A DNA stretch of 64,000 bases from Hyphomicrobiales bacterium. Lineage in GTDB: Bacteria; Pseudomonadota; Alphaproteobacteria; Rhizobiales; Rhizobiaceae. A program made the position numbers and the translations under genes. The stretch is from assembly GCA_900465665.1 (NCBI GenBank), contig UBJO01000049.1:124001-188000 (forward strand). The letters are read 5' to 3'. The notes beneath the pieces were generated by a model. It saw only the letters and a list, made by a program, of their open reading frames with translations. It did not search any database and was not told the origin of the DNA. Below are positions 40,824 through 51,646 of the stretch, piece by piece (the first letter of the stretch is position 1; each line of letters starts with the position of its first letter).

Positions 40824-41699
40824 CTAGCTCTTTCGCCGCTGCGCCGGGTGCATCAGATGCCGCATCTGCACCATCGCCATCGGCGTCGACAGGCTGGAGG
40901 CGTCGTTTGCGAGCGTCAGCTCGTCGCTGCCGCGCTTCACCGCCCGTGCCAGCACCTCGTAGACGCTGGCCGTCGCCAGCTGCAGCGCCTTCTCATCTTC
41001 CATGTCGGACTGTAGTCGCGACAGGAAAAGCGCGGCAAGAAGATCGCCCAACCCGTTTGGCGGATTGTCGATCAGCCGGTGCTCGGCAAGCAGCGCGTGG
41101 CGCCCGGAGAGATAGAGGTTGCCCGTTCCACCAGCCATCATCGGCACCGCCGAGGTCACCAGCATGCGCGCGGGACCGAGCGCGAGCGCCGCCTCCATGA
41201 TCTCGGTGTTGCTCTCCAGCGGCGCGCCGGAGAGCCAGGCAAGTTCATAACGATTTGGGGTTGCCAACGATGCCAGCGGGATCAGATTGTCCCGGATAGC
41301 TTCAGCGGTCGCCTCGGGAACATAGAGCCCACCGAGATCACCCATGACGGGATCGCAAACGTAAAACAGATCGGGATTCTGCTCCCTGAGCGCGGTGATC
41401 AGCCGGCCGACGGAGCGGGCCTGCGCTGCATTGCCGAAATAGCCCGAAAGCACCGCCTTGACCTCGCCGATCCACGGCGCGCGAATGAGATCGTCGATCG
41501 CCGCGTCGAAATCGGCCTCCGCGAAGGTCAGCCGCGTCGAACGACCGTGGCCCGGATGCCAGGGCAGAACGATGGTCGGCAGCGCCCATACCTGGTGGCC
41601 GAGCGTCTCGAGCGCGAAAACCGCCGCCCGATTGCCGACCGATCCACGAACGACGTGGCTCGATATGACGATGACCGTGCCTGCTGCATTCTGCGACAT
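40824..41699 (-). CDS. pdxY: Pyridoxal kinase PdxY
   Basis: PdxY phosphorylates pyridoxal to PLP in the salvage pathway. The 291-residue ribokinase-type protein starts VIVISSHVVRGSVGNRAAVFALETLGHQVW, the family signature, followed by PTIVLPWHPGHG, LFYVCDPVMGDLGGLYV and TPNRYELAWLSG. The anion-hole motif, usually GTGD, is GLGD here (in NPPNGLGDLLAALFL), keeping the catalytic Asp. No second vitamin-B6 gene lies beside it. Confidence 0.92.
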   Translation of the reverse strand: MSQNAAGTVIVISSHVVRGSVGNRAAVFALETLGHQVWALPTIVLPWHPGHGRSTRLTFAEADFDAAIDDLIRAPWIGEVKAVLSGYFGNAAQARSVGRLITALREQNPDLFYVCDPVMGDLGGLYVPEATAEAIRDNLIPLASLATPNRYELAWLSGAPLESNTEIMEAALALGPARMLVTSAVPMMAGGTGNLYLSGRHALLAEHRLIDNPPNGLGDLLAALFLSRLQSDMEDEKALQLATASVYEVLARAVKRGSDELTLANDASSLSTPMAMVQMRHLMHPAQRRKS

Positions 41700-41944
41700 G
41701 TTTATCCGATCCGGGTTCCGATCCTCAGTTGATCGTCTTTTTGCTGCGCGACTGTCAACAACTCTTCATTCGGACGTGATCAAAGTTCTGGCGAAGAAAA
41801 TCATATTCGGATCACTTTTTACAGAATTGACGACATGCCGGCTAAATTCGCACGAAAACTGCGATCGACGTCCCTATTTTAGCAATTTTTCTGTCAAACC
41901 TTCTGCTAACCTGCGCGCAATCGAGAAAATGGGGGACACAGTCA

Positions 41945-44900
41945 ATGGCTGCTCGAAACAATCCGAAACGGGAAAAGCAGATCGAGAGCGCGAACAAGAT
42001 CGCGACGGCGATGGGCGAGCACTATCTCGCGCCGGATATCCTCTTCGGACGCGCCAGCGGCGACGACCTCGAATCCTACACGCCTGAAATGCTGGCGATT
42101 TCCGCCGTCCACTGCGCGGCCGAGCTCGCCGCCTGGACCGGCAACGCGCCGCGCGTCACCATCACCTCGCTCGACAACGTCGAGCCGGATGGCGTGGCGG
42201 TATCGGTCCTGTCGGTGACCGATCACAACATGCCTTTCCTCTACGAATCGGTCATGGGAGAGGTGACGAGCAGCTACCGCGATCTCTTCATGGCGGTTCA
42301 TCCCATTCTCGTCATGCAGCCAGGTCGCCCGCCGGAACTCTATTCGCCGGATATGCCGGGCGAGCCGGCAAACCGCGTCAGCCACATTCAGCTTCACCTC
42401 GCGCCGCTCACCCCGGCGCAGTCCGCAGACCTGATCGAGCGGATCGAGATCGTCCTCGAACAGGTGCGCCTGTCAGTCTCCGACTGGAAGCCGATGCTGG
42501 ACAAGCTCGGCACCGCCATCGACGAACTGTCGTCGCGCAATGTCGGCCGCCGCAAGGCGGATCGCGACGAAGCGGTCGCGTTCCTCACATGGCTGCGCGA
42601 TGCCAATTTCACCCTTCTGGGGATGCGCGAATATGTCTATTCCGGCAAGGGCTCGGATGCGAAGGTCGAGCGCGACAAGGGCACGGGGCTCGGCATCCTT
42701 TCCAACCCGGATGTCCTGGTGCTCCGGACCGGCCGCGATGCCGTCACCACGACGCCGGAAATCCTCGCCTTCCTCGACGGCCCGGAGTTCCTGATCGTCA
42801 CCAAGGCCAACGTCAAATCGGTCGTCCACCGCCGCGCCTACATGGACTATGTCGGCGTGAAACGCTTCGACGAGAACGGCAATGTCACCGGCGAGCTGCG
42901 CATCGTCGGCCTCTTCACCTCGACCGCCTACACGTCGCTCGCAACGGATATTCCGCTGCTGCGTTCGAAGGTGGAGAAGGTGAAGGAGCATTTCGGCTTC
43001 GATCCGATGAGCCATTCCGGCCGCATGCTCGACAATACGCTTGAATCCTACCCGCGCGACGATCTCTTCCAGATCGACACCGCCCTGCTTGCCACCTTCG
43101 CCGAGCAGATCAACGATCTGACCGACAGGCCCCGCGTACGGGTGCTGCCGCGCATCGATCACTTCGATCGTTTCGTCTCCGTTATCGTCTATGTGCCGCG
43201 CGAGGAATATGATTCGATCGTCCGCGAGAAGATCGGCACCTATCTCAAGACCATCTATGATGGCCGCGTCTCGGCCTATTACCCGGCTTTCCCCGAAGGC
43301 GGCGTCGCCCGCGTCCATTTCATCATCGGCCGCTCCGGCGGAAAGACCCCGCGTATCCCTCAGGCAAAGCTCGAAGAAGCAATCCGAGCGATCACGGCCC
43401 GCTGGGACGACCGCTTCGAAATGCTTGCCGGTCCGAAGGCGCCCAAGATCAAGGTCAGCAACGCCTACCAGGATCTCTTCCCGCCGGAAGAAACCTTCGC
43501 CGACTTCGCCGACATCGTCGCCTGCGCGACGGGCGAGCAGATCCGCATCGAATTCTACACACGCATTAAGGATGGCGTGTCGCTGCTCTGCCTGAAAATC
43601 TTCCACTTCAATGGCCAGCTCGCGCTCTCCCGCCGCGTGCCTCTGCTAGAGAATCTCGGCTTCAGCGTCATCAGCGAAGGTACCTTCGACATCAACGTGA
43701 CGCTGGCTGACGGCAGCGAGAAGCTGGTGGTACTGCATGACATGGAACTCGAAGCCCAAAGCGGCGCCGAGATCGATCTGCAGCAGCATGGAGCCGCACT
43801 TGAAGAAGCTTTCCTTTTCGCCTTTGCCGGTGTCATCGACAACGACAACTTCAACCGCCTGATCATTTCGGCCGGGCTGTCGGCCCGCGAGACGAGCGTG
43901 TTGCGCGCCTACTCGCGCTATCTGCGCCAAGCCGGCATCGCCTATTCGCAGGATTACATCGCGACGACGCTGGATAAATACCCGGCTATCTCGTCGCTCA
44001 TCTTCCGCCTGTTCCACGATGGCCTCGACCCGAAGCTGACGGAGAAGAACAGGATCAAGAAGGCGACCGATCTTCACGCCAAGATCGAGACCGCGCTGTC
44101 GGACGTTCCAAGCCTTGATGACGACCGTATCCTGCGCCGTTACGTCAACGTGGTCGACTCGACGCTGCGCACCAACTACTTCCAGCGCAATCCCGATGGT
44201 TCCGCAAAGGCGATGCTGGCCTTCAAGCTCGATCCGCATCTGATCGACGGCCTGCCGGCGCCGAAGCCGTTCCGCGAGATGTTCGTCTATGGCGTCGAGG
44301 TCGAGGGCGTCCACCTGCGCTTCGGCCGGGTGGCGCGCGGCGGGCTTCGCTGGTCGGATCGCGCCGAGGATTATCGCACCGAGGTGCTGGGTCTGGTGAA
44401 GGCACAACAGGTCAAGAACGCCGTGATCGTACCCGTCGGCGCCAAGGGCGGCTTCTATCCGAAGAAGCTTCCTGTCGGCGGCAATCGCGACGAGATCTTC
44501 AATGCCGGACGCGAAGCCTACAAGACCTACATCCGCACGCTGCTCTCGATCACCGACAACATTTCCGGCACCGAAATCATTCCCCCTGAAAACACCGTGC
44601 GGCTTGATGGCGACGACCCCTATTTCGTTGTCGCCGCCGACAAGGGGACGGCAACCTTCTCCGACACCGCAAATGCGCTGGCGCAGGAAGCCGGCTTCTG
44701 GCTCGACGACGCCTTCGCATCGGGCGGCTCCGCCGGCTACGATCACAAGAAGATGGGCATCACCGCACGCGGCGCCTGGGAGACGGTGAAGCGCCATTTC
44801 CGCGAAATGGACATCGACATCCAGACGACACCGTTCACGGTCGCGGGCGTTGGCGATATGTCGGGCGACGTCTTCGGCAATGGCATGCTCTTGTCACCGA

Positions 44901-46720
44901 AGATCCGGCTTTTGGCCGCCTTCGACCACCGCGACATCTTCATCGATCCCGACCCTGACATGGCCAAGACCCTGGCGGAACGTCAGCGGCTGTTCAATCT
45001 GCCGCGCTCAAGCTGGCAGGACTTCGACAAGAATCTGCTTTCGAAGGGCGGCATGATCATCTCGCGCTCGGCGAAATCGGTGACGCTGACCGCGCAAGCC
45101 GCAGCCGCGATCGGCATGGACAAGACGGTCGCGACACCGTTCGAAGTCATAACCGCGATCCTGAAAAGCCCTGTCGACCTGCTCTGGTTCGGCGGCATCG
45201 GCACCTATGTGAAGGCGACATCGGAAACCGATCCCGATGTCGGCGACCGCGCCAACGATCCGATCCGCGTCAGCGCCGACGAGGTACGCGCCAAGGTGAT
45301 CGGCGAGGGCGCGAACCTCGGCGTCACACAGCGCGGCCGCATCGCCTACGGCCTGAAGGGCGGTCGCTGCAATTCCGACGCGATCGACAACTCCGCCGGC
45401 GTCAACACCTCCGACGTCGAAGTAAACATCAAGATCGCGCTTGCGGCGGCCATGCATGACGACCGTCTGACGCGACAGAAGCGCGACCAGCTGCTGTCCT
45501 CGATGACCGATGAAGTCAGCAAGCTGGTGCTGCGCAACAACTACCTGCAGTCGCTCGCCATCTCGCTGACCGAGCGCAAGGGCACCGCGAACGGCCTCGA
45601 GCTCACCCGCTTCATGGGCGTGCTGGAGACCGCCAAGCAGCTCAACCGCAAGGTCGAGACGCTCCCCGACGATACCGCCATGGCCGAACGCTACGCCGCC
45701 AACAGACCGCTGACGCGGCCGGAGATCGGGGTTCTGCTGTCCTACGCCAAGATCGTTCTCTTCGACGCGCTCGCGGCCAGCGACCTGCCGGATGATCCCT
45801 ATTTCGAGGCGACGCTTTCGCAATACTTCCCGGCCAAGATGCGCAAGTCCAACGCGTCGGATATAGCCAACCACCGCCTGAAGCGCGAGATCGTGGCGAC
45901 CGTGTTGGCCAACGAGGCCATCAACCGCGGCGGCCCGAGCTTTGCCGTCAGCATGATGGACGCGACGGCCGCATCGGCGCCCGAAGTGGTGCGCGCCGCC
46001 ATCATCGCCCGCGACGGCTTCGATCTGAGCCGGCTCTGGGGCGAGACCGATGCGCTTGACGGCCGGATTTCCGGCCAGATGCAGAACCGCATCTACGAGG
46101 AGATCAGCCATATCTTCACCGTGCTGACGCGTCTCCTGTTGAAGATGCAGATGGCCAAGGGTGACATCGCCGAGACTATCGACAGGCTTCGTGCGGCCTT
46201 CAAGAAGCTGCAGCCGGTCTTCGCCAACCAGGTCGTTCCCGAACTCGAGGCGCGCCAAGCTGAATATCAAGCCGCCGGCGTGCCGGACAAGCTTGCAGCC
46301 GAGATCGCGCATCTGATCGGCTTCGCGCTCGTGCCTGAGATCATGCAGATCGCGGAACGCACGGGCGAGCCGCTGATCCGCGCCGCCGAGAGCTATTTCG
46401 CGGTGAGCCAGACCTTCCGCATCGGCCGGCTGTTGGCAGCCGGTAGCCGCATCACCACTTCGGATCACTACGAAAACCTGGCCCTGGCGCGAAGCCTCGA
46501 CCAGATCGCGACCGCGCGCCGCGATATCGTCAGCTCCGCGCTATCAAACAACGGCAAGGAAAAGCTGCCGGTGCAGGCATGGCATGCGAGCGACCGGATC
46601 CGGATCAACCGCATCGCCGAGGAACTGGCGGGTCTCAGCGAGGGTGGCGATCCGAATCTCGCCCGCATCACCGTCGCCGCCGGCCTGCTGACCGATCTTG
46701 CCAGAGACGGGACGAGGTGA
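41945..46720 (+). CDS. Large NAD-specific glutamate dehydrogenase (180-kDa class)
   Basis: This 1,591-residue enzyme is of the large NAD-GDH class (GDH-180), which deaminates glutamate to 2-oxoglutarate in catabolism. The N-terminal half (about residues 1-730) carries the ACT-like regulatory regions. The catalytic core has RVARGGLRWSDRAEDYRTEVLGLVKAQQVKNAV (about 795-830), VPVGAKGGFYPKK, GGSAGYDHKKMGITARGAWE (about 925) and TVAGVGDMSGDVFGNGMLLS (about 965). ATG follows GGGGGACACAGTCA. It is complete, and a transporter follows 31 bases later, likely in the same transcript. Confidence 0.97.
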   Translation: MAARNNPKREKQIESANKIATAMGEHYLAPDILFGRASGDDLESYTPEMLAISAVHCAAELAAWTGNAPRVTITSLDNVEPDGVAVSVLSVTDHNMPFLYESVMGEVTSSYRDLFMAVHPILVMQPGRPPELYSPDMPGEPANRVSHIQLHLAPLTPAQSADLIERIEIVLEQVRLSVSDWKPMLDKLGTAIDELSSRNVGRRKADRDEAVAFLTWLRDANFTLLGMREYVYSGKGSDAKVERDKGTGLGILSNPDVLVLRTGRDAVTTTPEILAFLDGPEFLIVTKANVKSVVHRRAYMDYVGVKRFDENGNVTGELRIVGLFTSTAYTSLATDIPLLRSKVEKVKEHFGFDPMSHSGRMLDNTLESYPRDDLFQIDTALLATFAEQINDLTDRPRVRVLPRIDHFDRFVSVIVYVPREEYDSIVREKIGTYLKTIYDGRVSAYYPAFPEGGVARVHFIIGRSGGKTPRIPQAKLEEAIRAITARWDDRFEMLAGPKAPKIKVSNAYQDLFPPEETFADFADIVACATGEQIRIEFYTRIKDGVSLLCLKIFHFNGQLALSRRVPLLENLGFSVISEGTFDINVTLADGSEKLVVLHDMELEAQSGAEIDLQQHGAALEEAFLFAFAGVIDNDNFNRLIISAGLSARETSVLRAYSRYLRQAGIAYSQDYIATTLDKYPAISSLIFRLFHDGLDPKLTEKNRIKKATDLHAKIETALSDVPSLDDDRILRRYVNVVDSTLRTNYFQRNPDGSAKAMLAFKLDPHLIDGLPAPKPFREMFVYGVEVEGVHLRFGRVARGGLRWSDRAEDYRTEVLGLVKAQQVKNAVIVPVGAKGGFYPKKLPVGGNRDEIFNAGREAYKTYIRTLLSITDNISGTEIIPPENTVRLDGDDPYFVVAADKGTATFSDTANALAQEAGFWLDDAFASGGSAGYDHKKMGITARGAWETVKRHFREMDIDIQTTPFTVAGVGDMSGDVFGNGMLLSPKIRLLAAFDHRDIFIDPDPDMAKTLAERQRLFNLPRSSWQDFDKNLLSKGGMIISRSAKSVTLTAQAAAAIGMDKTVATPFEVITAILKSPVDLLWFGGIGTYVKATSETDPDVGDRANDPIRVSADEVRAKVIGEGANLGVTQRGRIAYGLKGGRCNSDAIDNSAGVNTSDVEVNIKIALAAAMHDDRLTRQKRDQLLSSMTDEVSKLVLRNNYLQSLAISLTERKGTANGLELTRFMGVLETAKQLNRKVETLPDDTAMAERYAANRPLTRPEIGVLLSYAKIVLFDALAASDLPDDPYFEATLSQYFPAKMRKSNASDIANHRLKREIVATVLANEAINRGGPSFAVSMMDATAASAPEVVRAAIIARDGFDLSRLWGETDALDGRISGQMQNRIYEEISHIFTVLTRLLLKMQMAKGDIAETIDRLRAAFKKLQPVFANQVVPELEARQAEYQAAGVPDKLAAEIAHLIGFALVPEIMQIAERTGEPLIRAAESYFAVSQTFRIGRLLAAGSRITTSDHYENLALARSLDQIATARRDIVSSALSNNGKEKLPVQAWHASDRIRINRIAEELAGLSEGGDPNLARITVAAGLLTDLARDGTR

Positions 46721-46751
46721 GACAGTCCGCTCCCAAATCAGGAGCAGGCCG

Positions 46752-48137
46752 GTGAATCGCATTGACTGGACGGGAACACAGCCCCAGCGGGCGTCACGCA
46801 GGGGCATCTGGGGCTGGATGTTCTTCGACTGGGCGGCGCAACCGTTCTTCACCGTCGTCACCACCTTCATCTTCGGCCCCTACTTCGTGGCCAGGCTGAC
46901 GGCCGATCCGGTCTCCGCGCAAACGCTCTGGAGCAACATGGCGACGATCTCCTCGGTGATCATCGCCATTCTCTCGCCGATTCTCGGCTCGATCGCCGAC
47001 CAGTCCGGCGGACGAAAGCCATGGATCGGCTTCTTCGCCGTCATCAAGATCGCCAGCCTCTGCTGCCTCTGGTTCGCGGCGCCCGGTTCGCCAGTGATAT
47101 ACCCCGTGATCTTCATGATCCTGGCGTCGATCGCCGCGGAATTCTCGATCGTCTTCAACGATTCCATGATGCCGCGCCTCGTCGGAAAGGATGAAGTCGG
47201 CCGGCTGTCCAACACCGCCTGGGGCCTCGGCTATCTTGGCGGGATGATCGTGCTGATCGCGGTGGTGGCACTTCTTGCCGGAAGTCCCGAGACAGGCAAG
47301 ACCATCCTGGGCCTCGACCCGCTCTTCGGCCTTGATCCGCACACCGGCGAGGATGCGCGCATCACCGGCCCGATCTCGGCCGTCTGGTATCTGATTTTTG
47401 TCTTGCCGATGTTTCTGTTCACGCCAGATGTAAAAGGCGGCCTTCCCTTCGCCGCCGCCGTGCGGTCCGGGCTGCGTGAAGTCAGGCACACGCTAGCGGA
47501 ACTGAAGGAGCGCCGGCCGCTACTGCGCTTCCTCGTCGCCCGCATGATCTACCAGGACGGCGTCAACGGCCTGCTGATCCTCGGCGGCGCCTTTGCGGCC
47601 GGCATGTTCGGCTGGGCAACCATCGAGATCGGCATCTACGGTATCATTCTCAATGTGGTGGCGATTTTCGGCTGCATCATCGCCGGGCGGATCGATGCCC
47701 GCATCGGCTCAAAGGCGACGATTGTCATCAGCCTGACCATGCTGCTTCTCGCGACCTTCGGCATCGTATCCACCGAACCCGGCTATACGCTCTTCGGGCT
47801 CGTGCCACTTCCGACAGTGGATTCTGGCGGTCTGTTCGGCACGGCTGCGGAGAAAGCCTATATCGGCTACGGCCTGTTAATCGGCCTTGCCTTCGGCCCT
47901 GTGCAGGCCTCGTCGCGCTCTTATCTGGCGCGCAGCGTCAGCCTTGATGAGGCCGGCCGCTATTTCGGCATCTACGCTCTGTCAGGCCGGGCAACCAGCT
48001 TCATGGCGACGCTTCTCTTTTCGATCGTAACTTATGCGACAGGCTCGTCGCATCTCGGCATGGCCACGCTCGTCCTGTTTCTGGCCGGCGGGCTGGTCCT
48101 GTTGGTCCGGACGCCCTATCCGGCGGATAGGGCGTAG
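46752..48137 (+). CDS. UMF1-type MFS transporter
   Basis: The 461-residue protein has about twelve membrane helices. WGWMFFDWAAQPFFTVVTTFIFGPYF near the N-terminus and the following SPILGSIADQSGGRKPWIGFFAVIK (motif A-like) match the UMF1 / Atg22-like branch of the major facilitator superfamily, whose yeast relative exports vacuolar amino acids. The substrate is unknown; co-direction with glutamate dehydrogenase hints at amino acids. The start is GTG 46752 (NRIDWTGTQ), preceded by AGGAGCAGGCCG; the longer frame from 46698 overlaps GDH and lacks similarity. Confidence 0.88.
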   Translation: MNRIDWTGTQPQRASRRGIWGWMFFDWAAQPFFTVVTTFIFGPYFVARLTADPVSAQTLWSNMATISSVIIAILSPILGSIADQSGGRKPWIGFFAVIKIASLCCLWFAAPGSPVIYPVIFMILASIAAEFSIVFNDSMMPRLVGKDEVGRLSNTAWGLGYLGGMIVLIAVVALLAGSPETGKTILGLDPLFGLDPHTGEDARITGPISAVWYLIFVLPMFLFTPDVKGGLPFAAAVRSGLREVRHTLAELKERRPLLRFLVARMIYQDGVNGLLILGGAFAAGMFGWATIEIGIYGIILNVVAIFGCIIAGRIDARIGSKATIVISLTMLLLATFGIVSTEPGYTLFGLVPLPTVDSGGLFGTAAEKAYIGYGLLIGLAFGPVQASSRSYLARSVSLDEAGRYFGIYALSGRATSFMATLLFSIVTYATGSSHLGMATLVLFLAGGLVLLVRTPYPADRA

Positions 48138-48153
48138 CCGTTTTCATCGATGT

Positions 48154-49773
48154 TTAGTGGCGGAAGTGGCGCATGCCGGTGAAGACCATCGCCACATTGT
48201 GCTCGTTCGCCGCGTCGATCACTTCCTGGTCGCGCATCGAGCCGCCCGGCTGAACAACAGCCGTGGCACCGGCGGCAATCGCCGATAGCAGCCCGTCCGC
48301 GAACGGGAAGAAGGCTTCCGACGCAACGGCGGATCCATTGGTCATCGGCTGGGCCCAGCCCATCGCCTTGGCGGCATCCTCGGCCTTCAGCGCGGCGATG
48401 CGGGCGGAATCGATGCGGCTCATCTGGCCGGCGCCTATACCCGCCGTCTGGCCGTCCTTGGCATAGACGATGGCGTTCGACTTGACGTGCTTGGCAACCG
48501 TATAGGCGAACTTCAGATCCACCAGTTCCTGCGCCGTCGGCTGGCGATTGGTGACGACCTTGAGCTCGATATCATCAATCATGCCGTTGTCGCGGCTCTG
48601 CACCAGCAGGCCACCGGCAACGGTCTTCGCCGTGATGCCACGCGAGCGCGGGTCGGGCAGGCCGCCGGTCACGAGCAGGCGCAGGTTCTTCTTGGCGGCG
48701 ATAACCGCCTTGGCCTCTTCCGTCACCTCAGGCGCGATGATGACTTCGGTGAACAGCTTGACGATCTCTTCCGCCGTCTCGGCATCGAGCAGTTGGTTTA
48801 GCGCGATGATGCCGCCGAAAGCGGATGTGCTGTCGCAGGCGAGCGCCCGAAGATAGGCGTCCTTCAGCGTTGGGCCGGTGGCGACGCCGCACGGATTGGC
48901 ATGCTTGATGATCGCGCAGGCCGGGCCGGTCTTCTCGGGCGAAAACTCGCCGATCAACTCGAAGGCGCCGTCCGTGTCGTTAATATTGTTGTAGGAGAGC
49001 TGCTTGCCCTGCAGAAGCGTAGCCGTGGCAACACCCGGGCGGTTCTCGCCGGTCACGTAGAAGCCGGCCGTCTGGTGCGGGTTTTCGCCGTAGCGCATCT
49101 CTTCCTTCAACACGCCGCCGATGACCCGGTGACGCGGCGTGTCGATCGACAGCGCCTCGGCGAACCAGTTGGAGATCATCGCGTCGTAGGCGGCCGTGCG
49201 CGCATAGGCCTTGGCGGCGAGGCGCTGGCGGAAGTCATAGCTGGTCTGGCCGGCATCGGCCGAAAGCTGCTCAAGAAGTTCCGGATAGTCAGCCGGATCG
49301 GTCAGGATGGCTACATAGGCGTGGTTCTTGGCCGATGCGCGGATCATCGCCGGGCCGCCGATATCGATATTCTCAACGGTCGTCGGATAATCGCCACCCG
49401 CCGCGCGCACATCCTCAAAGGGATAAAGATTGATGACCGCGAGATCGATGCCATCGATGCCATGCGCCTTCATCGCTTCCTGATGCTCGGCGTCGTCGCG
49501 GATCGCCAGCAGACCGCCGTGAACCCTCGGATGCAGCGTCTTCACGCGGCCGTCCATGATCTCCGGAAAGCCCGTGACGTCTGAAACGTCGGTGACATCG
49601 AGGCCGGCGGCGGCGATCGCCTTATGAGTGCCGCCGGTCGACAGCAGCCGGACGCCCTTTTCGGCAAGCGCACGCGCGAGGTCTACGATCCCGGTCTTGT
49701 CGGACACGGAGAGCAAGGCGGTCTTGACGGCAACCTTGTCGGGGGCGGGGATTTTCTTGGAAACAACGGCCAT
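48154..49773 (-). CDS. purH: Bifunctional AICAR formyltransferase / IMP cyclohydrolase PurH
   Basis: PurH performs the last two steps of IMP synthesis. The 539-residue protein has the MGS-like IMP cyclohydrolase domain (VKTALLSVSDKTGIVDLARALAEKG, LLSTGGTHKAI, GRVKTLHPRVHGGLLA, NLYPFEDV) and the AICAR transformylase domain (RYGENPHQTAGFY, CAIIKHANPCGVATG, the KKNLRLL segment and AFFPFADGL). Length is normal. It follows the heparinase and rsmB genes on the same strand, an order common in rhizobia. Confidence 0.98.
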   Translation of the reverse strand: MAVVSKKIPAPDKVAVKTALLSVSDKTGIVDLARALAEKGVRLLSTGGTHKAIAAAGLDVTDVSDVTGFPEIMDGRVKTLHPRVHGGLLAIRDDAEHQEAMKAHGIDGIDLAVINLYPFEDVRAAGGDYPTTVENIDIGGPAMIRASAKNHAYVAILTDPADYPELLEQLSADAGQTSYDFRQRLAAKAYARTAAYDAMISNWFAEALSIDTPRHRVIGGVLKEEMRYGENPHQTAGFYVTGENRPGVATATLLQGKQLSYNNINDTDGAFELIGEFSPEKTGPACAIIKHANPCGVATGPTLKDAYLRALACDSTSAFGGIIALNQLLDAETAEEIVKLFTEVIIAPEVTEEAKAVIAAKKNLRLLVTGGLPDPRSRGITAKTVAGGLLVQSRDNGMIDDIELKVVTNRQPTAQELVDLKFAYTVAKHVKSNAIVYAKDGQTAGIGAGQMSRIDSARIAALKAEDAAKAMGWAQPMTNGSAVASEAFFPFADGLLSAIAAGATAVVQPGGSMRDQEVIDAANEHNVAMVFTGMRHFRH

Positions 49774-49866
49774 GTGGCTTCTCCGTTCGATCTTCGGGAG
49801 ACATCCGGCGAGGTGCGCGGAATATGGCGCCGCGTTAGCACAGCTTTGCGCCGGCGAAAACAGCCG

Positions 49867-51537
49867 CTAGCTTCTACGAGACAAAAACCACCGTATTTCC
49901 GGCTTTTCCGGATATGCGAAGCTGATTTCCATCTGATCGGACGCGCAGATGCCGGAGGCATCGGCAAAGAACACGTCCTCGGCGATTTCGACCGTATTGC
50001 CCGGCGAGGAGAACAGCCAACTCTCGCCATCCGGCGCCGTCATCAGGATGGACTCCCGGTCCATCTGCTTCAGATTGATAGACGGATGGGCGTGAAAACG
50101 CGCGACAGCCCGCAGTTCGCCCTCGCCCTTGCGCTCCTCGGAAACGGCAAGGCGATCGAGCCCGGTCATGATCGACCCCGTGGCGTTCAACGTGAGCTCA
50201 CGCTCGTGCAGGACGCCGAACTCTTTCAGATAGCCGTCGTGGCTGGCCTTGACGACATCGCGGCCATCATCCGCCACCACACGATCGACCTGCACCGTTT
50301 TCACCGGGTCGGTGATCAGATGGGCAAGGAAATCGGAAGACGCGAAACGGCTGGAGGACGTGTCGTTGAGCGTCACGGTCGTATGCGCCGCCGTGGTGCG
50401 CGCGACCTGCACATAACGGTTGCCGGCGAATTTCGGCGATCCCGAATTCACGATAAAGCGGTGCCGGCCTGATGACATCTCGAAGGACAGGCATCCGGCA
50501 TGAACAGTACGCGAAAGGTTACCAGCAGGCGGAAGGCCGGTATCGGCGATAACGACGGTGCGCCCGGCCGCCAGACGTTGGTAACGCGAATGCGGCATCG
50601 CCTTGAACGGCTCGCCCGCAGTCTCGTCGTAGCGCAGTAGCGAAACGATTTCATTCGCCGAGGTCGAGGTCGCGCCGTTGAACAGAGCGAGATCGCCGTC
50701 CTGGTGGCGGAAGAAGCGCAGCGCCGGATACATGCGATCGATGCCGGATATCAACTTCTGCGGCAGATCGTGGCCGAGATTGATATAGGTCTGCCGTAAG
50801 GGCAACAGATCGAGCAGAAGCTCGAGCGCGACGCGCGGATTGCGCGACACGTGCCCGCCATCCGGCAGAATCTGGCTATCGAACTCGACATCGAGTGCTT
50901 CGGAGGATTTGCGGATCACGCTGGCGCGCACCGGCATCGAGATCGACGCCATGGCGAGCGCAAGGCGCACCCGAAAACGGACCTCGCCGGGCGGCGCATA
51001 GCGTGCCATGCGGCGCAGAAAGCGGACCTGAAACGCAAGCGAGCGCACGAAGCGGCGATAAAAGCCGCGATCGGCATTCTGCAGCACCACGGGCGAATGC
51101 GAGAGCCAGGCAATGACGCGCGTCGCCGTGACATCGATCTCCCAGGCAATGCCTTCCATCCGTCCACCGTGAATGGAAAGCCAGCTATTGACGATCGCGC
51201 GGGCGACGTTGGAATGCAGATCGTTCTTCTTGGAGCGCATGTGGCGCAGCCAGCCGAAGCCGTGCAGCCTGATGGCGAAGGAGCGCGAGGGGAGGCTCAG
51301 CGTGAACGGGGATTTTCCGCCCGTCTCCAGCATGCGGCCGGCAAGCGGGAAGCGACCGTTGATGATTTCCTCGGCGACATGCGAATCGACGGGCCTCAGA
51401 TCCGTCGGCGCCACGATCAGCCGCTCGGGCACATAGACCGTGTGGCGAAACAACTTGAGGCGCAGAAGCTCAGCACGGCAAAGTACCCGCCGCCAAGCCT
51501 CCCGCAGGTAAAGACCTGAAAACCGTCCGGACCGCAT
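49867..51537 (-). CDS. Heparinase II/III family protein
   Basis: The 556-residue protein has an N-terminal alpha-barrel-like part (PVDSHVAEEIINGRFPLAG, IVNSWLSIHG, ARVIAWLSHSP type helices) and a C-terminal heparinase II/III domain with NSGSPKFAGNRYVQVARTTAAHTTVTLND (about residues 375-405) and SHDGYLKEFGVLHERELTL. No signal peptide is seen, which is typical of the rhizobial member between rsmB and purH. It may degrade or remodel uronic-acid polymers, but the natural substrate is unknown. The location between two housekeeping genes is widely conserved in the family as far as I recall. Confidence 0.9.
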   Translation of the reverse strand: MRSGRFSGLYLREAWRRVLCRAELLRLKLFRHTVYVPERLIVAPTDLRPVDSHVAEEIINGRFPLAGRMLETGGKSPFTLSLPSRSFAIRLHGFGWLRHMRSKKNDLHSNVARAIVNSWLSIHGGRMEGIAWEIDVTATRVIAWLSHSPVVLQNADRGFYRRFVRSLAFQVRFLRRMARYAPPGEVRFRVRLALAMASISMPVRASVIRKSSEALDVEFDSQILPDGGHVSRNPRVALELLLDLLPLRQTYINLGHDLPQKLISGIDRMYPALRFFRHQDGDLALFNGATSTSANEIVSLLRYDETAGEPFKAMPHSRYQRLAAGRTVVIADTGLPPAGNLSRTVHAGCLSFEMSSGRHRFIVNSGSPKFAGNRYVQVARTTAAHTTVTLNDTSSSRFASSDFLAHLITDPVKTVQVDRVVADDGRDVVKASHDGYLKEFGVLHERELTLNATGSIMTGLDRLAVSEERKGEGELRAVARFHAHPSINLKQMDRESILMTAPDGESWLFSSPGNTVEIAEDVFFADASGICASDQMEISFAYPEKPEIRWFLSRRS

Positions 51538-51646
51538 TTCGATTGTCTATTGACCCATATCGTTAGGATTGGATGGACAAGTCCGGAAACGGCACTGACC
51601 GTCGATGATTCTGCAACAATGCTTAACTATGCCAGTTGCTCTTCGA